DNA of 15,441 nucleotides. Origin: Desulfovibrio sp. GTDB lineage: Bacteria; Desulfobacterota; Desulfovibrionia; Desulfovibrionales; Desulfovibrionaceae. Position 1 is the first letter of the stretch. Every line of letters starts with the position of its first letter. A program made the translations under genes and the position numbers. The notes under the pieces were generated by a model. The model was not told the origin of the DNA and searched no databases. It saw only the letters and a program-made list of their open reading frames with translations. Positions 1-6,061 of this stretch are shown in pieces. The DNA lies in assembly GCA_031282465.1 (NCBI GenBank), contig JAITDR010000017.1, forward strand, positions 1 through 15,441, given 5' to 3'.

Positions 1-365
1 ACAGCCCCCAAGGAAGGGTCGTCGTCCAACGCCTTCAGCAAGGGTGGAAGGAAGCCGGGCGTGAGCAGCGTGTCGTTGTTGAGAAAAAAGAGCAGGGGCG
101 CGGCGGCCGCACAGGCGCCCGCGTTGCAGGCCGGTCCGAAATTTCTGTTTTCCGGAAAACGCAGCAGGTGGAACGCCTCGCCGAACAAGCCCCTGCCCAA
201 CGGCTCAAGTTCCGTTGCCGTGGCATCACTGGAGCCGTTGTCAGCGACAACGACCTCATAATCAGCGCCCGCAGTGTGTTCGCGCAGGCTGTTCAGGCAG
301 TCGCGGGTCATCTCCCAGCCGTTGAAGACGGGGATAATGACGGATACTTGGGGTGAGGCGGACAC
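1..365 (-). CDS. Family 2 glycosyltransferase, N-terminal part (cut by window edge)
   Basis: Only the first 121 codons lie in the window; the gene continues past position 1. The start is a GTG at 365-363, preceded by GGAGG at 380-376. The protein opens with the GT2 nucleotide-binding strand VSVIIPVFNGW (residues 7-17). It continues with DNGSSD (42-47), then NRNFGPACNAG (73-83) and FFLNNDT (93-99), where NND takes the place of the metal-binding DXD motif. This is the GT-A fold layout of rhamnosyltransferase-like GT2 enzymes, which move a sugar from a nucleotide donor to a lipid-linked or polysaccharide acceptor at the inner membrane face. It lies 58 bases downstream of trmFO on the same strand and is probably the last gene seen of the cheZ-trmFO operon. 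The acceptor cannot be told from this fragment. Confidence 0.88.
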   Translation of the reverse strand, partial: MSASPQVSVIIPVFNGWEMTRDCLNSLREHTAGADYEVVVADNGSSDATATELEPLGRGLFGEAFHLLRFPENRNFGPACNAGACAAAAPLLFFLNNDTLLTPGFLPPLLKALDDDPSLGA

Positions 366-423
366 GGCAGCTTATCCTCCGGATCTACTCCGACGTTGTT
401 GTGAGCAAAGCAAAACAGCGATG

Positions 424-1770
424 CTATATCCCGTGTGTATCCTTCCAGGAGCGGAAGCGGGCATGCGCCCGCTCCGCGTAAAGGCGTCTGCGTTCGGGTT
501 TGCGTGCCTTGGCGTTCAGGGGGGGCATCAGGCCGAACTGCGCGTTGCTCGGCTGAAAATGCGGATTCGGAGCGCGCAGGTGCTCAAGCAGCGCTCCCAG
601 GGCCGTTTCCGGCGGCGGCGGGGGTAAATATGTCCCGCGCGCCCGCGCGGCCAGATGTCTGCCCAGCCACAAGCCGCAGGACGCAGACTCCATATAGCCT
701 TCCATTCCGGTGATCTGTCCCGCAAGGAAGATGCCGGGGGCGGACTTCAGCGAAAGATCCTCCGCCAGCACCTTCGGGGCATTGACGAACGTATTGCGGT
801 GCATGCTGCCCAGGCGCGCGAATTCCGCGCGTTCCAGGCCGGGAACCAGGCGAAACACGCGTTCCTGTTCGCCGTACGCCAGCTTGGTCTGGCATCCCAC
901 GAGGTTGAACATGTCCCGGTTCAGGTTTTCAGGGCGCAACTGCAACAGGGCGAACGGACGTTCGCCCGTGCGCGGGTCGATGAACCCCACGGGCTTCATG
1001 GGCCCGAAGGCCAAGGTCATGAAACCGCGTTCCGCCAGGGTTTCGATCGGCATGCAGCCCTCAAAGTGTTTTTCGTCTTCAAAGGCGCGGGTCGGGACAC
1101 GTCTGCCCGCCGTCAGGGCCGCGTGGAAGCGCGCGTATTCGTCGCGGTTCATGGGACAGTTCAGGTAATCTCCGTCTTCCGGGTTGCGGCGCGAAGCCGC
1201 AAAGACGACCTCCCGGTTCAGCGTCGCGCCGTCCACTATCGGGGCCACGGCATCGTAAAAATACAGAGAATCTTCCCCGGTCAACACGGCGAGCGACGCG
1301 GCCAGGGCTTCGCCGGGCAGCGGGCCGGCGGCGACGATCAGGGCGTCGTATCCCTGCGGGGCCGCCTCGCGGTAAGGGTCGCCCGGCACTCCCAGAGAGA
1401 GTATCTCCTTGCGCTCAACGCGGATGCCGGGATGGGCCGACACGCGCGCGGTCATCCACGCGGCGAACCGCTGCCGGTCCACGGCCAAAGCCTTGCCCGC
1501 AGGCACCTTTGTCGCATCCGCCGCCTGCATGCACAGGCTGCCCAGGGCTCGCATTTCTTCTTTCAGTATGCCCGCGGCCGAATGCGGATCTTCGGAGCGG
1601 AAAGAGTTGGAACAGACCAGTTCCGCAAAATCGGAACCGACATGCGCTCCGGAAAAGCGCAAGGGTTTCATTTCAAAGAGCGTGACCGGGATGCCGGCAT
1701 CCGCCAGGGCAACGGCGCATTCACAGCCGGCGAGTCCCGCCCCGACAACCGCCGCGGAGGCAGGGAACAT
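424..1770 (-). CDS. trmFO: Methylenetetrahydrofolate--tRNA-(uracil-54-C5)-methyltransferase TrmFO
   Basis: TrmFO makes 5-methyluridine at position 54 in the tRNA T-loop, using methylene-tetrahydrofolate as carbon donor and reduced FAD plus NAD(P)H as reductant. The 448-residue product is close to the usual 435-450. It has an N-terminal Rossmann FAD motif VVGAGLAGCECA (residues 8-19). AELVCSNSFRSED (49-61) carries Cys53, and FEGCMPIE (236-243) carries Cys239; these match the two active-site cysteines known in Bacillus subtilis TrmFO (Cys53 and Cys226). TGEDSLYFYDAVAPIV (164-179) and FGPMKPVG are further family hallmarks. The ATG at 1770 follows AGGAAG, and only 9 bases separate it from the cheZ stop, so the two genes are co-transcribed. 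The identification is secure; nothing is truncated. Confidence 0.97.
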   Translation of the reverse strand: MFPASAAVVGAGLAGCECAVALADAGIPVTLFEMKPLRFSGAHVGSDFAELVCSNSFRSEDPHSAAGILKEEMRALGSLCMQAADATKVPAGKALAVDRQRFAAWMTARVSAHPGIRVERKEILSLGVPGDPYREAAPQGYDALIVAAGPLPGEALAASLAVLTGEDSLYFYDAVAPIVDGATLNREVVFAASRRNPEDGDYLNCPMNRDEYARFHAALTAGRRVPTRAFEDEKHFEGCMPIETLAERGFMTLAFGPMKPVGFIDPRTGERPFALLQLRPENLNRDMFNLVGCQTKLAYGEQERVFRLVPGLERAEFARLGSMHRNTFVNAPKVLAEDLSLKSAPGIFLAGQITGMEGYMESASCGLWLGRHLAARARGTYLPPPPPETALGALLEHLRAPNPHFQPSNAQFGLMPPLNAKARKPERRRLYAERAHARFRSWKDTHGI

Positions 1771-1779
1771 ACGGGCTTC

Positions 1780-2520
1780 CTAAAGTCCCAGGCCGGCGAG
1801 CAGTTCGTCCACCGCAGCCTGCGATGTGCCCGTCTGCGGACCTTTCAGTTCGGAATGCTTGATTTCGGCGACCCTGCGCCGGCTGTCCTCGGCGATTTCG
1901 GCGATGTCCTTTTCCGGGGTTTCTTCGCGCGTCTTCATCATCAGTCCTGTGGAAACGTAAAGATCGAAAACGGTTTCCCGGATGGACTCCAAAGCGGCAA
2001 CGACCTTTTTCAGGCGCTGGCCGGTCAGGTCCTGAAAACTCAACTCGGAGACGATCCGCGCCAGCGAATGTTCGAGCGCGCGGTTCAGGGTGCCGAGGCG
2101 GGCCAGGTTTTTTTCGTGTTCCGGGCCGAGTTCGAGGGAGGCGATGATTGCGCCCGCCTCAAGCTGCTGCTCCTGCAATGTTTCCACGGTTTCCATGATG
2201 TTTTCCGTGGCCCGCAGGGTGGTTGCCGTAATCTCCTCAAGCTGTTTGGAAGCGTCGCTGAACAATTTCTGCGTTTGCCCGGAATTGTCCGCCGCCGCAC
2301 CGTCGGCCGAAGCGCTGGAGATTTCCCTGTAGATGCCGCGCAGACCGCTGAGCATCTCGTCATTGACCTTACGGTAAAACTCGCTTTCCACCGCGGCATT
2401 TGCCATGCCCGCGGAGAGCCCGCGCTGCACGGCATCGACGACGGTTTGCTTGACGGTTTCCGCTACGGCGTCCGCCACGCGTTCGATCACCCGCTCCATG
2501 AGTTGTTCCTGAGAAATCAT
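1780..2520 (-). CDS. cheZ: Protein phosphatase CheZ (CheY-P dephosphorylation)
   Basis: CheZ stimulates dephosphorylation of the chemotaxis response regulator CheY-P. The predicted protein (246 residues) is almost all helix and carries FQDLTGQ (residues 162-168). Its Asp164 and Gln168 correspond to E. coli CheZ Asp143 and the catalytic Gln147. The C-terminus keeps a GPQ spacer and ends in AVDELLAGLGL, equivalent to the E. coli CheY-binding tail DQVDDLLDSLGF. I chose the ATG at 2520, which follows GGAGG at a short spacing. An in-frame ATG at 2586 or TTG at 2592 would add 22 or 24 low-complexity residues, but neither has a ribosome site, and a TACAAT -10-like hexamer (2577-2572, minus strand) would lie downstream of them. 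First gene of the operon with trmFO; divergent from the lipoprotein gene. Confidence 0.9.
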   Translation of the reverse strand: MISQEQLMERVIERVADAVAETVKQTVVDAVQRGLSAGMANAAVESEFYRKVNDEMLSGLRGIYREISSASADGAAADNSGQTQKLFSDASKQLEEITATTLRATENIMETVETLQEQQLEAGAIIASLELGPEHEKNLARLGTLNRALEHSLARIVSELSFQDLTGQRLKKVVAALESIRETVFDLYVSTGLMMKTREETPEKDIAEIAEDSRRRVAEIKHSELKGPQTGTSQAAVDELLAGLGL

Positions 2521-2539
2521 ACGGCCTCCGGCAGGAACG

Positions 2540-2557
2540 GCCCGGCTGCTGCCGGGC
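2540..2557 (-). promoter_or_regulatory. Perfect 7-bp hairpin in the cheZ leader
   Basis: GCCCGGC (2540-2546) and GCCGGGC (2551-2557) form a perfect 7-bp stem with a 4-base loop, 20 bases upstream of the chosen cheZ start. No T-run follows on either strand, so it is not a classical terminator. It could affect message stability or translation of cheZ. Part of the 130-base divergent region between cheZ and the lipoprotein gene. Confidence 0.25.
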
Positions 2558-2650
2558 TGGTTCTCCGTTGCATTGTAGTGTATCATGGGCAAAAAGAAAA
2601 GCCGGGCGGAGGCGCTGTGTCGCGCTTCCTTGCCGGTCCGGGAGGTTGCC

Positions 2651-2809
2651 GTGTCGCTGTTCGGAACACTGTGCGGATGCGGGCGTGTATTGTTGCCTGC
2701 CGTGTTGCTGCTTGCCCTTGCCGCGGCGTCATGCGCCGACAGTCATGTCAATGTCCGCGGACAGTACGATTTTTCCACGGGATATGTGAAGGGCCTGCCC
2801 GCGCGCTGA
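2651..2809 (+). CDS. Small predicted lipoprotein (52 residues)
   Basis: A 52-codon gene starting at GTG 2651, chosen because GGGAGG lies 5 bases upstream; the earlier in-frame ATG at 2585 has no ribosome site. Residues 1-29 form a hydrophobic export signal (core VLLPAVLLLALAA) ending in a lipobox-like AASC, so lipidation at Cys30 is predicted; cleavage after SCA by signal peptidase I is an alternative. The short mature part contains VNVRGQYDFSTGYVK, a compact beta-like segment that I associate from memory with tiny lipoproteins in sulfate reducers, but I cannot verify this. It lies 23 bases upstream of the aminotransferase ATG on the same strand and could share its transcript. Function unknown. 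Confidence 0.6.
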   Translation: MSLFGTLCGCGRVLLPAVLLLALAAASCADSHVNVRGQYDFSTGYVKGLPAR

Positions 2810-2832
2810 GCGGGAAACCGCTTGAAATACCT

Positions 2833-4065
2833 ATGCGCGAATTACCGCCGACGGACGGTCTGCCTCTGCAGGCGGGCGATTTCTTCCGCAAGCCGCCCAA
2901 GCCTCTGGACGCCGGTCTGGCCGAGATGTTCGGCCTGCCCGAAGTCACCCTGACCTGTTCGGGCACGGCGGCGCTGGTCGTCATCCTGCACACCCTGCGC
3001 GCGTTGCGTCCGCGACGCGACGAGGTCGTCGTCCCCGCCTACACCTGTCCTCTGGTTCCCCTGGCCGTTGCCCTTGTTCCCGGTCTGCATCCCGTGGCCT
3101 GCGACACGGCGCCTCTGAGTTTCGACTTTGATCCGGAGATGCTGCCGCGCCTGTGCTCGGACAGGACGCTGGCCGTGATCCCCGCCCACCTGGGCGGGCT
3201 GGTCGCGGACACGGCCCCGGTATCGGCAGCGGCGCTGCGCTGCGGGGCCGCTTTGGTGGAGGACGCGGCGCAGGCCGTGGGCGCGCGCGTCGCGGGACAA
3301 AGCGTCGGTTCGGCCGGGGACGCGGCCTTTTTCAGTCTGGCCGCCGGCAAGGGATTGACCACCTATGAGGGAGGAGGCCTGTTCAGCGCCGATCCGAAGC
3401 TCGCCGCCCTGCTGCGGCAAACGGCGCAACGCCTGTTGCGTCCGCATGCGCTGTGGACCTTGCGCCGGAACATTGAGCTCGCGGCCTACGCATTTTTTTA
3501 CCGACCGGACCGCCTGCGTTTTGTGTACGGCATACCCTTGCGCCGCGCTTTGGCTCAGGGGCGGGAAGACAAGGCTGCGGGCGATAGTTTTACAGCGGAC
3601 GACATCCCCCTGCACAGCCTGGACGCGTTACGCGCCCGCACGGCCGCCAACGCCCTGCCGCGCCTGCCCGCGCATCTGGAAGCGGGCAGACGGCGGGCCG
3701 CGGCGCGTCTCGACGCGCTGCTTTCTCTGCCCGGCGTGTTTGTTTTTCGTGACAGACCAGGCACGGAAGGCACGCGTCCCTTCTTCATGCTGCTCATGCC
3801 GGGTGCGGAACAGCGCGCCGAGGCACTGAAACGACTGTGGGGTGCGGGGCTCGGCGTTTCCAGGCTCTTTGTCCGGGCCTTGCCGGACTATGCGTCCACG
3901 GCGTCGCTTTTTGACGGATCTCCGCCCTGTCCCCATGCACGCGACCTGGCGGAGCGTATGCTCACTGTTTCCAACTCCGCCGCGCTTGACGAAGAAAGCT
4001 TCCGGCATATCACCGAGACACTGCGCGCATGTCTTGAAGCAGTGCCTGTGCGGGCTGATTTGTAA
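2833..4065 (+). CDS. DegT/DnrJ/EryC1/StrS-family PLP-dependent aminotransferase
   Basis: The 410-residue protein begins at the only ATG in the frame near the homologous start (2833; weak ribosome site, 23 bases after the lipoprotein gene). It shows the fold-type I aminotransferase layout: PLQAGDFF at the N-terminus (11-18), TCSGTAAL (41-48) for PLP phosphate binding, VPAYTC (67-72), VEDAAQAVGA (142-151) with Asp144 facing the PLP pyridine nitrogen, and FFSLAAGKGLTTYEGGG (166-182) with Lys173 as the likely Schiff-base lysine. Family members usually aminate keto-sugars bound to nucleotides, but some act on other ketones or aldehydes. The context (a FemAB-like acyltransferase and an arginase-like enzyme) does not fix the substrate. 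The last codons and stop are repeated upstream of the GNAT gene (see 4045-4077). Long, with a divergent middle (200-240). Confidence 0.9.
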   Translation: MRELPPTDGLPLQAGDFFRKPPKPLDAGLAEMFGLPEVTLTCSGTAALVVILHTLRALRPRRDEVVVPAYTCPLVPLAVALVPGLHPVACDTAPLSFDFDPEMLPRLCSDRTLAVIPAHLGGLVADTAPVSAAALRCGAALVEDAAQAVGARVAGQSVGSAGDAAFFSLAAGKGLTTYEGGGLFSADPKLAALLRQTAQRLLRPHALWTLRRNIELAAYAFFYRPDRLRFVYGIPLRRALAQGREDKAAGDSFTADDIPLHSLDALRARTAANALPRLPAHLEAGRRRAAARLDALLSLPGVFVFRDRPGTEGTRPFFMLLMPGAEQRAEALKRLWGAGLGVSRLFVRALPDYASTASLFDGSPPCPHARDLAERMLTVSNSAALDEESFRHITETLRACLEAVPVRADL

Positions 4066-4077
4066 AAACGCCGCAAT
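4045..4077 (+). repeat. Left copy of direct repeat flanking the TA island
   Basis: Bases 4042-4070 match 4956-4984 at 23 of 29 positions, including CCTGTGCGG without mismatch. After a 5-base gap in alignment, CCGCAAT (4071-4077) matches 4990-4996 exactly. In this copy the sequence encodes the real aminotransferase end (PVRADL, stop), followed by a dead version of the GNAT start in which GTG has become GTA. The right edge touches the toxin stop codon. Confidence 0.7.
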
Positions 4078-4346
4078 TATTTGTACACTTTACTCCTGTG
4101 CCCTATACCAACTACTAAAATAATAATTTCTTTGTCCCTGATGTCGCAAATAATCCTGGAATCACCTACTCTGTATCTCCATAAGCCGGAAAAGCGTTTA
4201 TCTTTAAGTGCCTCACCGATACATCGCGGATTTTCCAATGTTGCAACTCTTTTAACTAAAAAATTTCTAATACGGTTTTGTTCGCTATAAGAAAATTTTG
4301 CAAATTGTTTTTCCACAATATCTGCAAAATTAATTATCCATGCCAA
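4077..4346 (-). CDS. RelE/ParE-superfamily toxin of a type II TA module
   Basis: A small basic protein of 89 residues if started at the TTG at 4346, or 96 if at the ATG at 4367. I prefer TTG because GGAG lies 7 bases upstream and because the protein then begins MAWIINF, like typical family members. The C-terminal half has LWRYRVGDSRIICDI and ends in GHRSKVYK, the RelE-type core. Its arginines and final tyrosine lie where E. coli RelE has Arg61, Arg81 and Tyr87. Such toxins cut mRNA on the ribosome; some ParE relatives inhibit gyrase instead. It overlaps the antitoxin gene by 17 bases, the usual antitoxin-first order with translational coupling. It faces the aminotransferase gene with only 11 bases between the two stops. 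Strongly AT-rich against its neighbours, so probably acquired. Confidence 0.9.
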   Translation of the reverse strand: MAWIINFADIVEKQFAKFSYSEQNRIRNFLVKRVATLENPRCIGEALKDKRFSGLWRYRVGDSRIICDIRDKEIIILVVGIGHRSKVYK

Positions 4347-4584
4347 GGCGATGCTCCATTTCTTCAAGAGAAATTATATTTATCGTTCCATTGTTAATAC
4401 CGTCTAATACAATTTTTGCATTTTCTATATCTTCCATGTCTTCAAGATATCTCTCAACAGCTTCCAAGGCTAATTGTATATTTGTTATACCTTCACGCCT
4501 TGCAAAGTCTTCAAGCCTGCTGTACAATTCAGAGCTTAGAGGTAGTGTTATATCCGTATTCTTTTGGATATCTGTATCTTGCAT
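4330..4584 (-). CDS. RelB-type ribbon-helix-helix antitoxin
   Basis: The antitoxin (84 residues) starts at ATG 4584, preceded by AAGGAAGGG six bases upstream; an upstream GTG at 4605 has no comparable site. Residues 10-17 (TDITLPLS) form the ribbon strand, followed by two helices covering SSELYSRLEDFARREG and NIQLALEAVERYLED. This is the DNA-binding RHH arrangement. The C-terminal part (NIISLEEMEHRLGMDN) is the typical toxin-wrapping tail of RelB-like antitoxins. It should bind and neutralise the RelE-like toxin and repress its own promoter through an operator upstream; candidates are the inverted repeats at 4614-4639 and 4769-4789. Base composition is low GC, like the toxin. Confidence 0.88.
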   Translation of the reverse strand: MQDTDIQKNTDITLPLSSELYSRLEDFARREGITNIQLALEAVERYLEDMEDIENAKIVLDGINNGTINIISLEEMEHRLGMDN

Positions 4585-4613
4585 TTTTTGCCCTTCCTTA
4601 TTCACTTCTCAAA

Positions 4614-4639
4614 GCAAAATTACGTCTATGCAGTTTTGC
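4614..4639. repeat. Inverted repeat upstream of the antitoxin (possible operator)
   Basis: GCAAAA (4614-4619) and TTTTGC (4634-4639) are perfect inverted arms 14 bases apart, beginning 30 bases upstream of the antitoxin start. Position and size would suit an RHH repressor site, but the arms are short and the assignment is inference. Confidence 0.3.
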
Positions 4640-4699
4640 GCTGCCGGTTGCGAGGCGGCACGTTCTCGTCTTGCCTCGCGCTCTACTTGACCTTTCGCC

Positions 4700-4733
4700 G
4701 TGCAGGCCTGTCGTGCCCGCCCAATCCCGGATA
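4700..4733. repeat. Dispersed repeat, copy 1
   Basis: Bases 4700-4733 match 7071-7104 at 27 of 34 positions without gaps, sharing GGCCTGTC and CCAATCCCGGATA. The copies lie in two intergenic regions about 2.4 kb apart, in the same orientation. No coding function is apparent; a small dispersed non-coding element or remnant is likely. Confidence 0.5.
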
Positions 4734-4768
4734 AAATCGCGGCCATGTTGATATAGGATTGAATTTAG

Positions 4769-4789
4769 CGACATTCTATGCAAATGTCG
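4769..4789. repeat. Perfect 7-bp inverted repeat
   Basis: CGACATT (4769-4775) and AATGTCG (4783-4789) are perfect inverted arms around a 7-base loop. The element is about 185 bases upstream of the antitoxin start, so it may be an operator for a more distant promoter, or a structural edge of the island. No T-run follows. Confidence 0.35.
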
Positions 4790-4866
4790 ACTCACAAATC
4801 AATCCCGTCACAGCAAATTCTTGAGTTTTCTCTATAACCGAAGATATTTTTCTGTTTTCATAAAAA

Positions 4867-4896
4867 TTGTGATATTTCGCTGTGATAATGTATATC
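4867..4896 (+). promoter_or_regulatory. Candidate promoter for the GNAT-arginase pair
   Basis: TTGTGA (4867-4872) and TATATC (4891-4896) are separated by 18 bases and would start transcription near 4903. The TA island separates the GNAT gene from its presumed ancestral promoter upstream of the aminotransferase, so a promoter here would make sense. Both hexamers are imperfect and the region is AT-rich, so chance matches are likely. Confidence 0.25.
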
Positions 4897-4922
4897 TTGC
4901 CGAAAATCGGGATTACCTGAAT

Positions 4923-4979
4923 ATGACAATGTTGCTGCGGAATCGGCATACGGCTGCGCCTGTGCGGACGGACTTGTGA
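4923..4979 (+). pseudogene. Vestigial 3' end of the aminotransferase gene
   Basis: An 18-codon open stretch from ATG 4923 ends in AAPVRTDL and TGA. It aligns without gaps to the last 18 codons and stop of the aminotransferase (ending AVPVRADL), with 9 of 18 residues identical and the best match in the last eight. Its TGA (4977-4979) overlaps the GTG start of the GNAT gene (4976-4978). This looks like the original gene junction, left behind when the TA island split the operon. An alternative reading is a short leader peptide that couples translation into the GNAT gene; it may in effect do that now. Confidence 0.6.
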
Positions 4980-4996
4980 AGACGTGCCCCCGCAAT
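4959..4996 (+). repeat. Right copy of direct repeat flanking the TA island
   Basis: Counterpart of 4045-4077. This copy contains the real GNAT start (GTG at 4976 and the codons for KTCPRN), preceded by the dead aminotransferase tail. Differences from the left copy fall mainly at third codon positions of whichever gene end is still alive. The period between copies is about 914 bases. Confidence 0.7.
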
Positions 4997-6061
4997 CTGC
5001 TGGAACCGCCCGCGTTTGCCGGGCTTTTCCGGGCCTGTCCGCCGGAGGGCTTCACCGTATCCCCGCGTTCCGAGTTGAACGTATTCCGCGCCGAGTATGA
5101 CCTGCTGACCACGTTGGACAGAGATATACCCGCCTTCCTGCGCCGGTCTGCCGGCGTTGCGCGCCGGTCCGGCCTGTTCAGGGTTCGGGCGGCTTTTGTC
5201 GGCAGCACGGTGACCGAGTACGCAATCCTGCCCCGCGCGTCCGGCCCGGAGGATATCCTGGACGCCGTGCTGCGGGAACGGGACGGACGCGACCGCATCA
5301 CCGTGATCAAGGATTTGCCGGACGCTTCCCCGCTTCTGAACGCGGAAGACAACGCCTTTGCCGATGCACTGGTGCGCTCGGCCCGCGCGCGCGGCTTCTT
5401 TACCCTGAGCGGACAGGCCCTGGCCTATGTGCCGATTGATTTCTCAAGCACGGACGAGTATCTGTCCCGCTTGTCCGCGGGCAGGCGCAAGGATCTGCGC
5501 CGCAAGCTGCGGCGCGGCCCCCGGCCGGACCCGGAAATCATCGCATGCGGCGACCCCCGCTGCTCCGACCCGGCCTTTGCGGACGAGATATATGCCCTGT
5601 ATCGCGCGGTCTATGATCAGAGCGAGGTGCATTTCGACCTCCTGAGCCGCGAATTCTTCGCGAGCCTGTTGCGGAGCCGGGATGCCGGCGCGCTGCTCTT
5701 TCTCTATCGGCACAAAGGAGAAACGGTGGGCTGGAATCTCTGCCTGGCGCACAACGGCCTGCTGATCGACAAGTACGTCGGCTTCCGCTACCCTGCCGCC
5801 AGAGAGCTGAACCTGTATTTCCTGAGCTGGCTGTTCAATCTGGAGTATGCCGTGAACAACGGCTTCAAAACCTACATCGCCGGTTGGACGGACCCGGAGG
5901 TCAAGGCCGGCCTGGGAGCATCCTTCACCTTCACCCGTCATGCGGTGCTGGTGCACAACCCCGTGCTGCGCGCCGCGCTGTATCCTCTGCGCCGCTTCTT
6001 TGAAGCGGACAGGGCGTCGTTTGCCGCTTCCGCAAAACCGCATTCGGACGAAAACGCGTGA
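4976..6061 (+). CDS. GNAT-fold acyltransferase, FemAB/BioF2-like (PF13480 type)
   Basis: The 361-residue protein starts at GTG 4976, with only a weak GGA-rich ribosome site, and overlaps the dead aminotransferase tail. The basic stretch SAGRRKDLRRKLRR (167-180), the following DEIYALYRAVYDQSEVHF, LLFLYRHKGETVGWNLCL and the tail half of a second GNAT domain are typical of BioF2/FemAB-like acyltransferases. Relatives transfer acyl or aminoacyl groups to amines, for example in cell-wall crossbridges or secondary metabolites; the substrate here is unknown. No signal peptide or membrane segment is visible, so it should be cytoplasmic. Its stop overlaps the arginase-like start by four bases (GTGA), implying translational coupling and joint function. 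In its present position it is separated from the aminotransferase gene by the TA island. Confidence 0.82.
   Translation: MKTCPRNLLEPPAFAGLFRACPPEGFTVSPRSELNVFRAEYDLLTTLDRDIPAFLRRSAGVARRSGLFRVRAAFVGSTVTEYAILPRASGPEDILDAVLRERDGRDRITVIKDLPDASPLLNAEDNAFADALVRSARARGFFTLSGQALAYVPIDFSSTDEYLSRLSAGRRKDLRRKLRRGPRPDPEIIACGDPRCSDPAFADEIYALYRAVYDQSEVHFDLLSREFFASLLRSRDAGALLFLYRHKGETVGWNLCLAHNGLLIDKYVGFRYPAARELNLYFLSWLFNLEYAVNNGFKTYIAGWTDPEVKAGLGASFTFTRHAVLVHNPVLRAALYPLRRFFEADRASFAASAKPHSDENA

Larger units (their letters stand above)
4585..4975. other. Non-coding part of the TA island
   Basis: This 391-base stretch has no convincing gene. From left to right it holds the antitoxin ribosome site, an inverted repeat (4614-4639), a GC-rich patch (about 4640-4745) with a diverged copy of a sequence found again at 7071-7104, a second inverted repeat (4769-4789), very AT-rich DNA with a possible plus-strand promoter (4867-4896), and the dead aminotransferase tail (4923-4979). 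A plus-strand frame is open from 4752 to 4979, but it has no supported start until 4923. Confidence 0.6.

Noticed and set aside
655-2832. Very long plus-strand open frame running into the aminotransferase gene
   Set aside because: The upstream part is the antisense of trmFO and cheZ, which carry clear family motifs. High GC keeps the opposite strand open. The real gene begins at ATG 2833.
4752-4922. Open plus-strand frame upstream of the dead aminotransferase tail
   Set aside because: No start codon with a ribosome site, AT-rich non-coding character, and no similarity to the aminotransferase beyond the last 18 codons.
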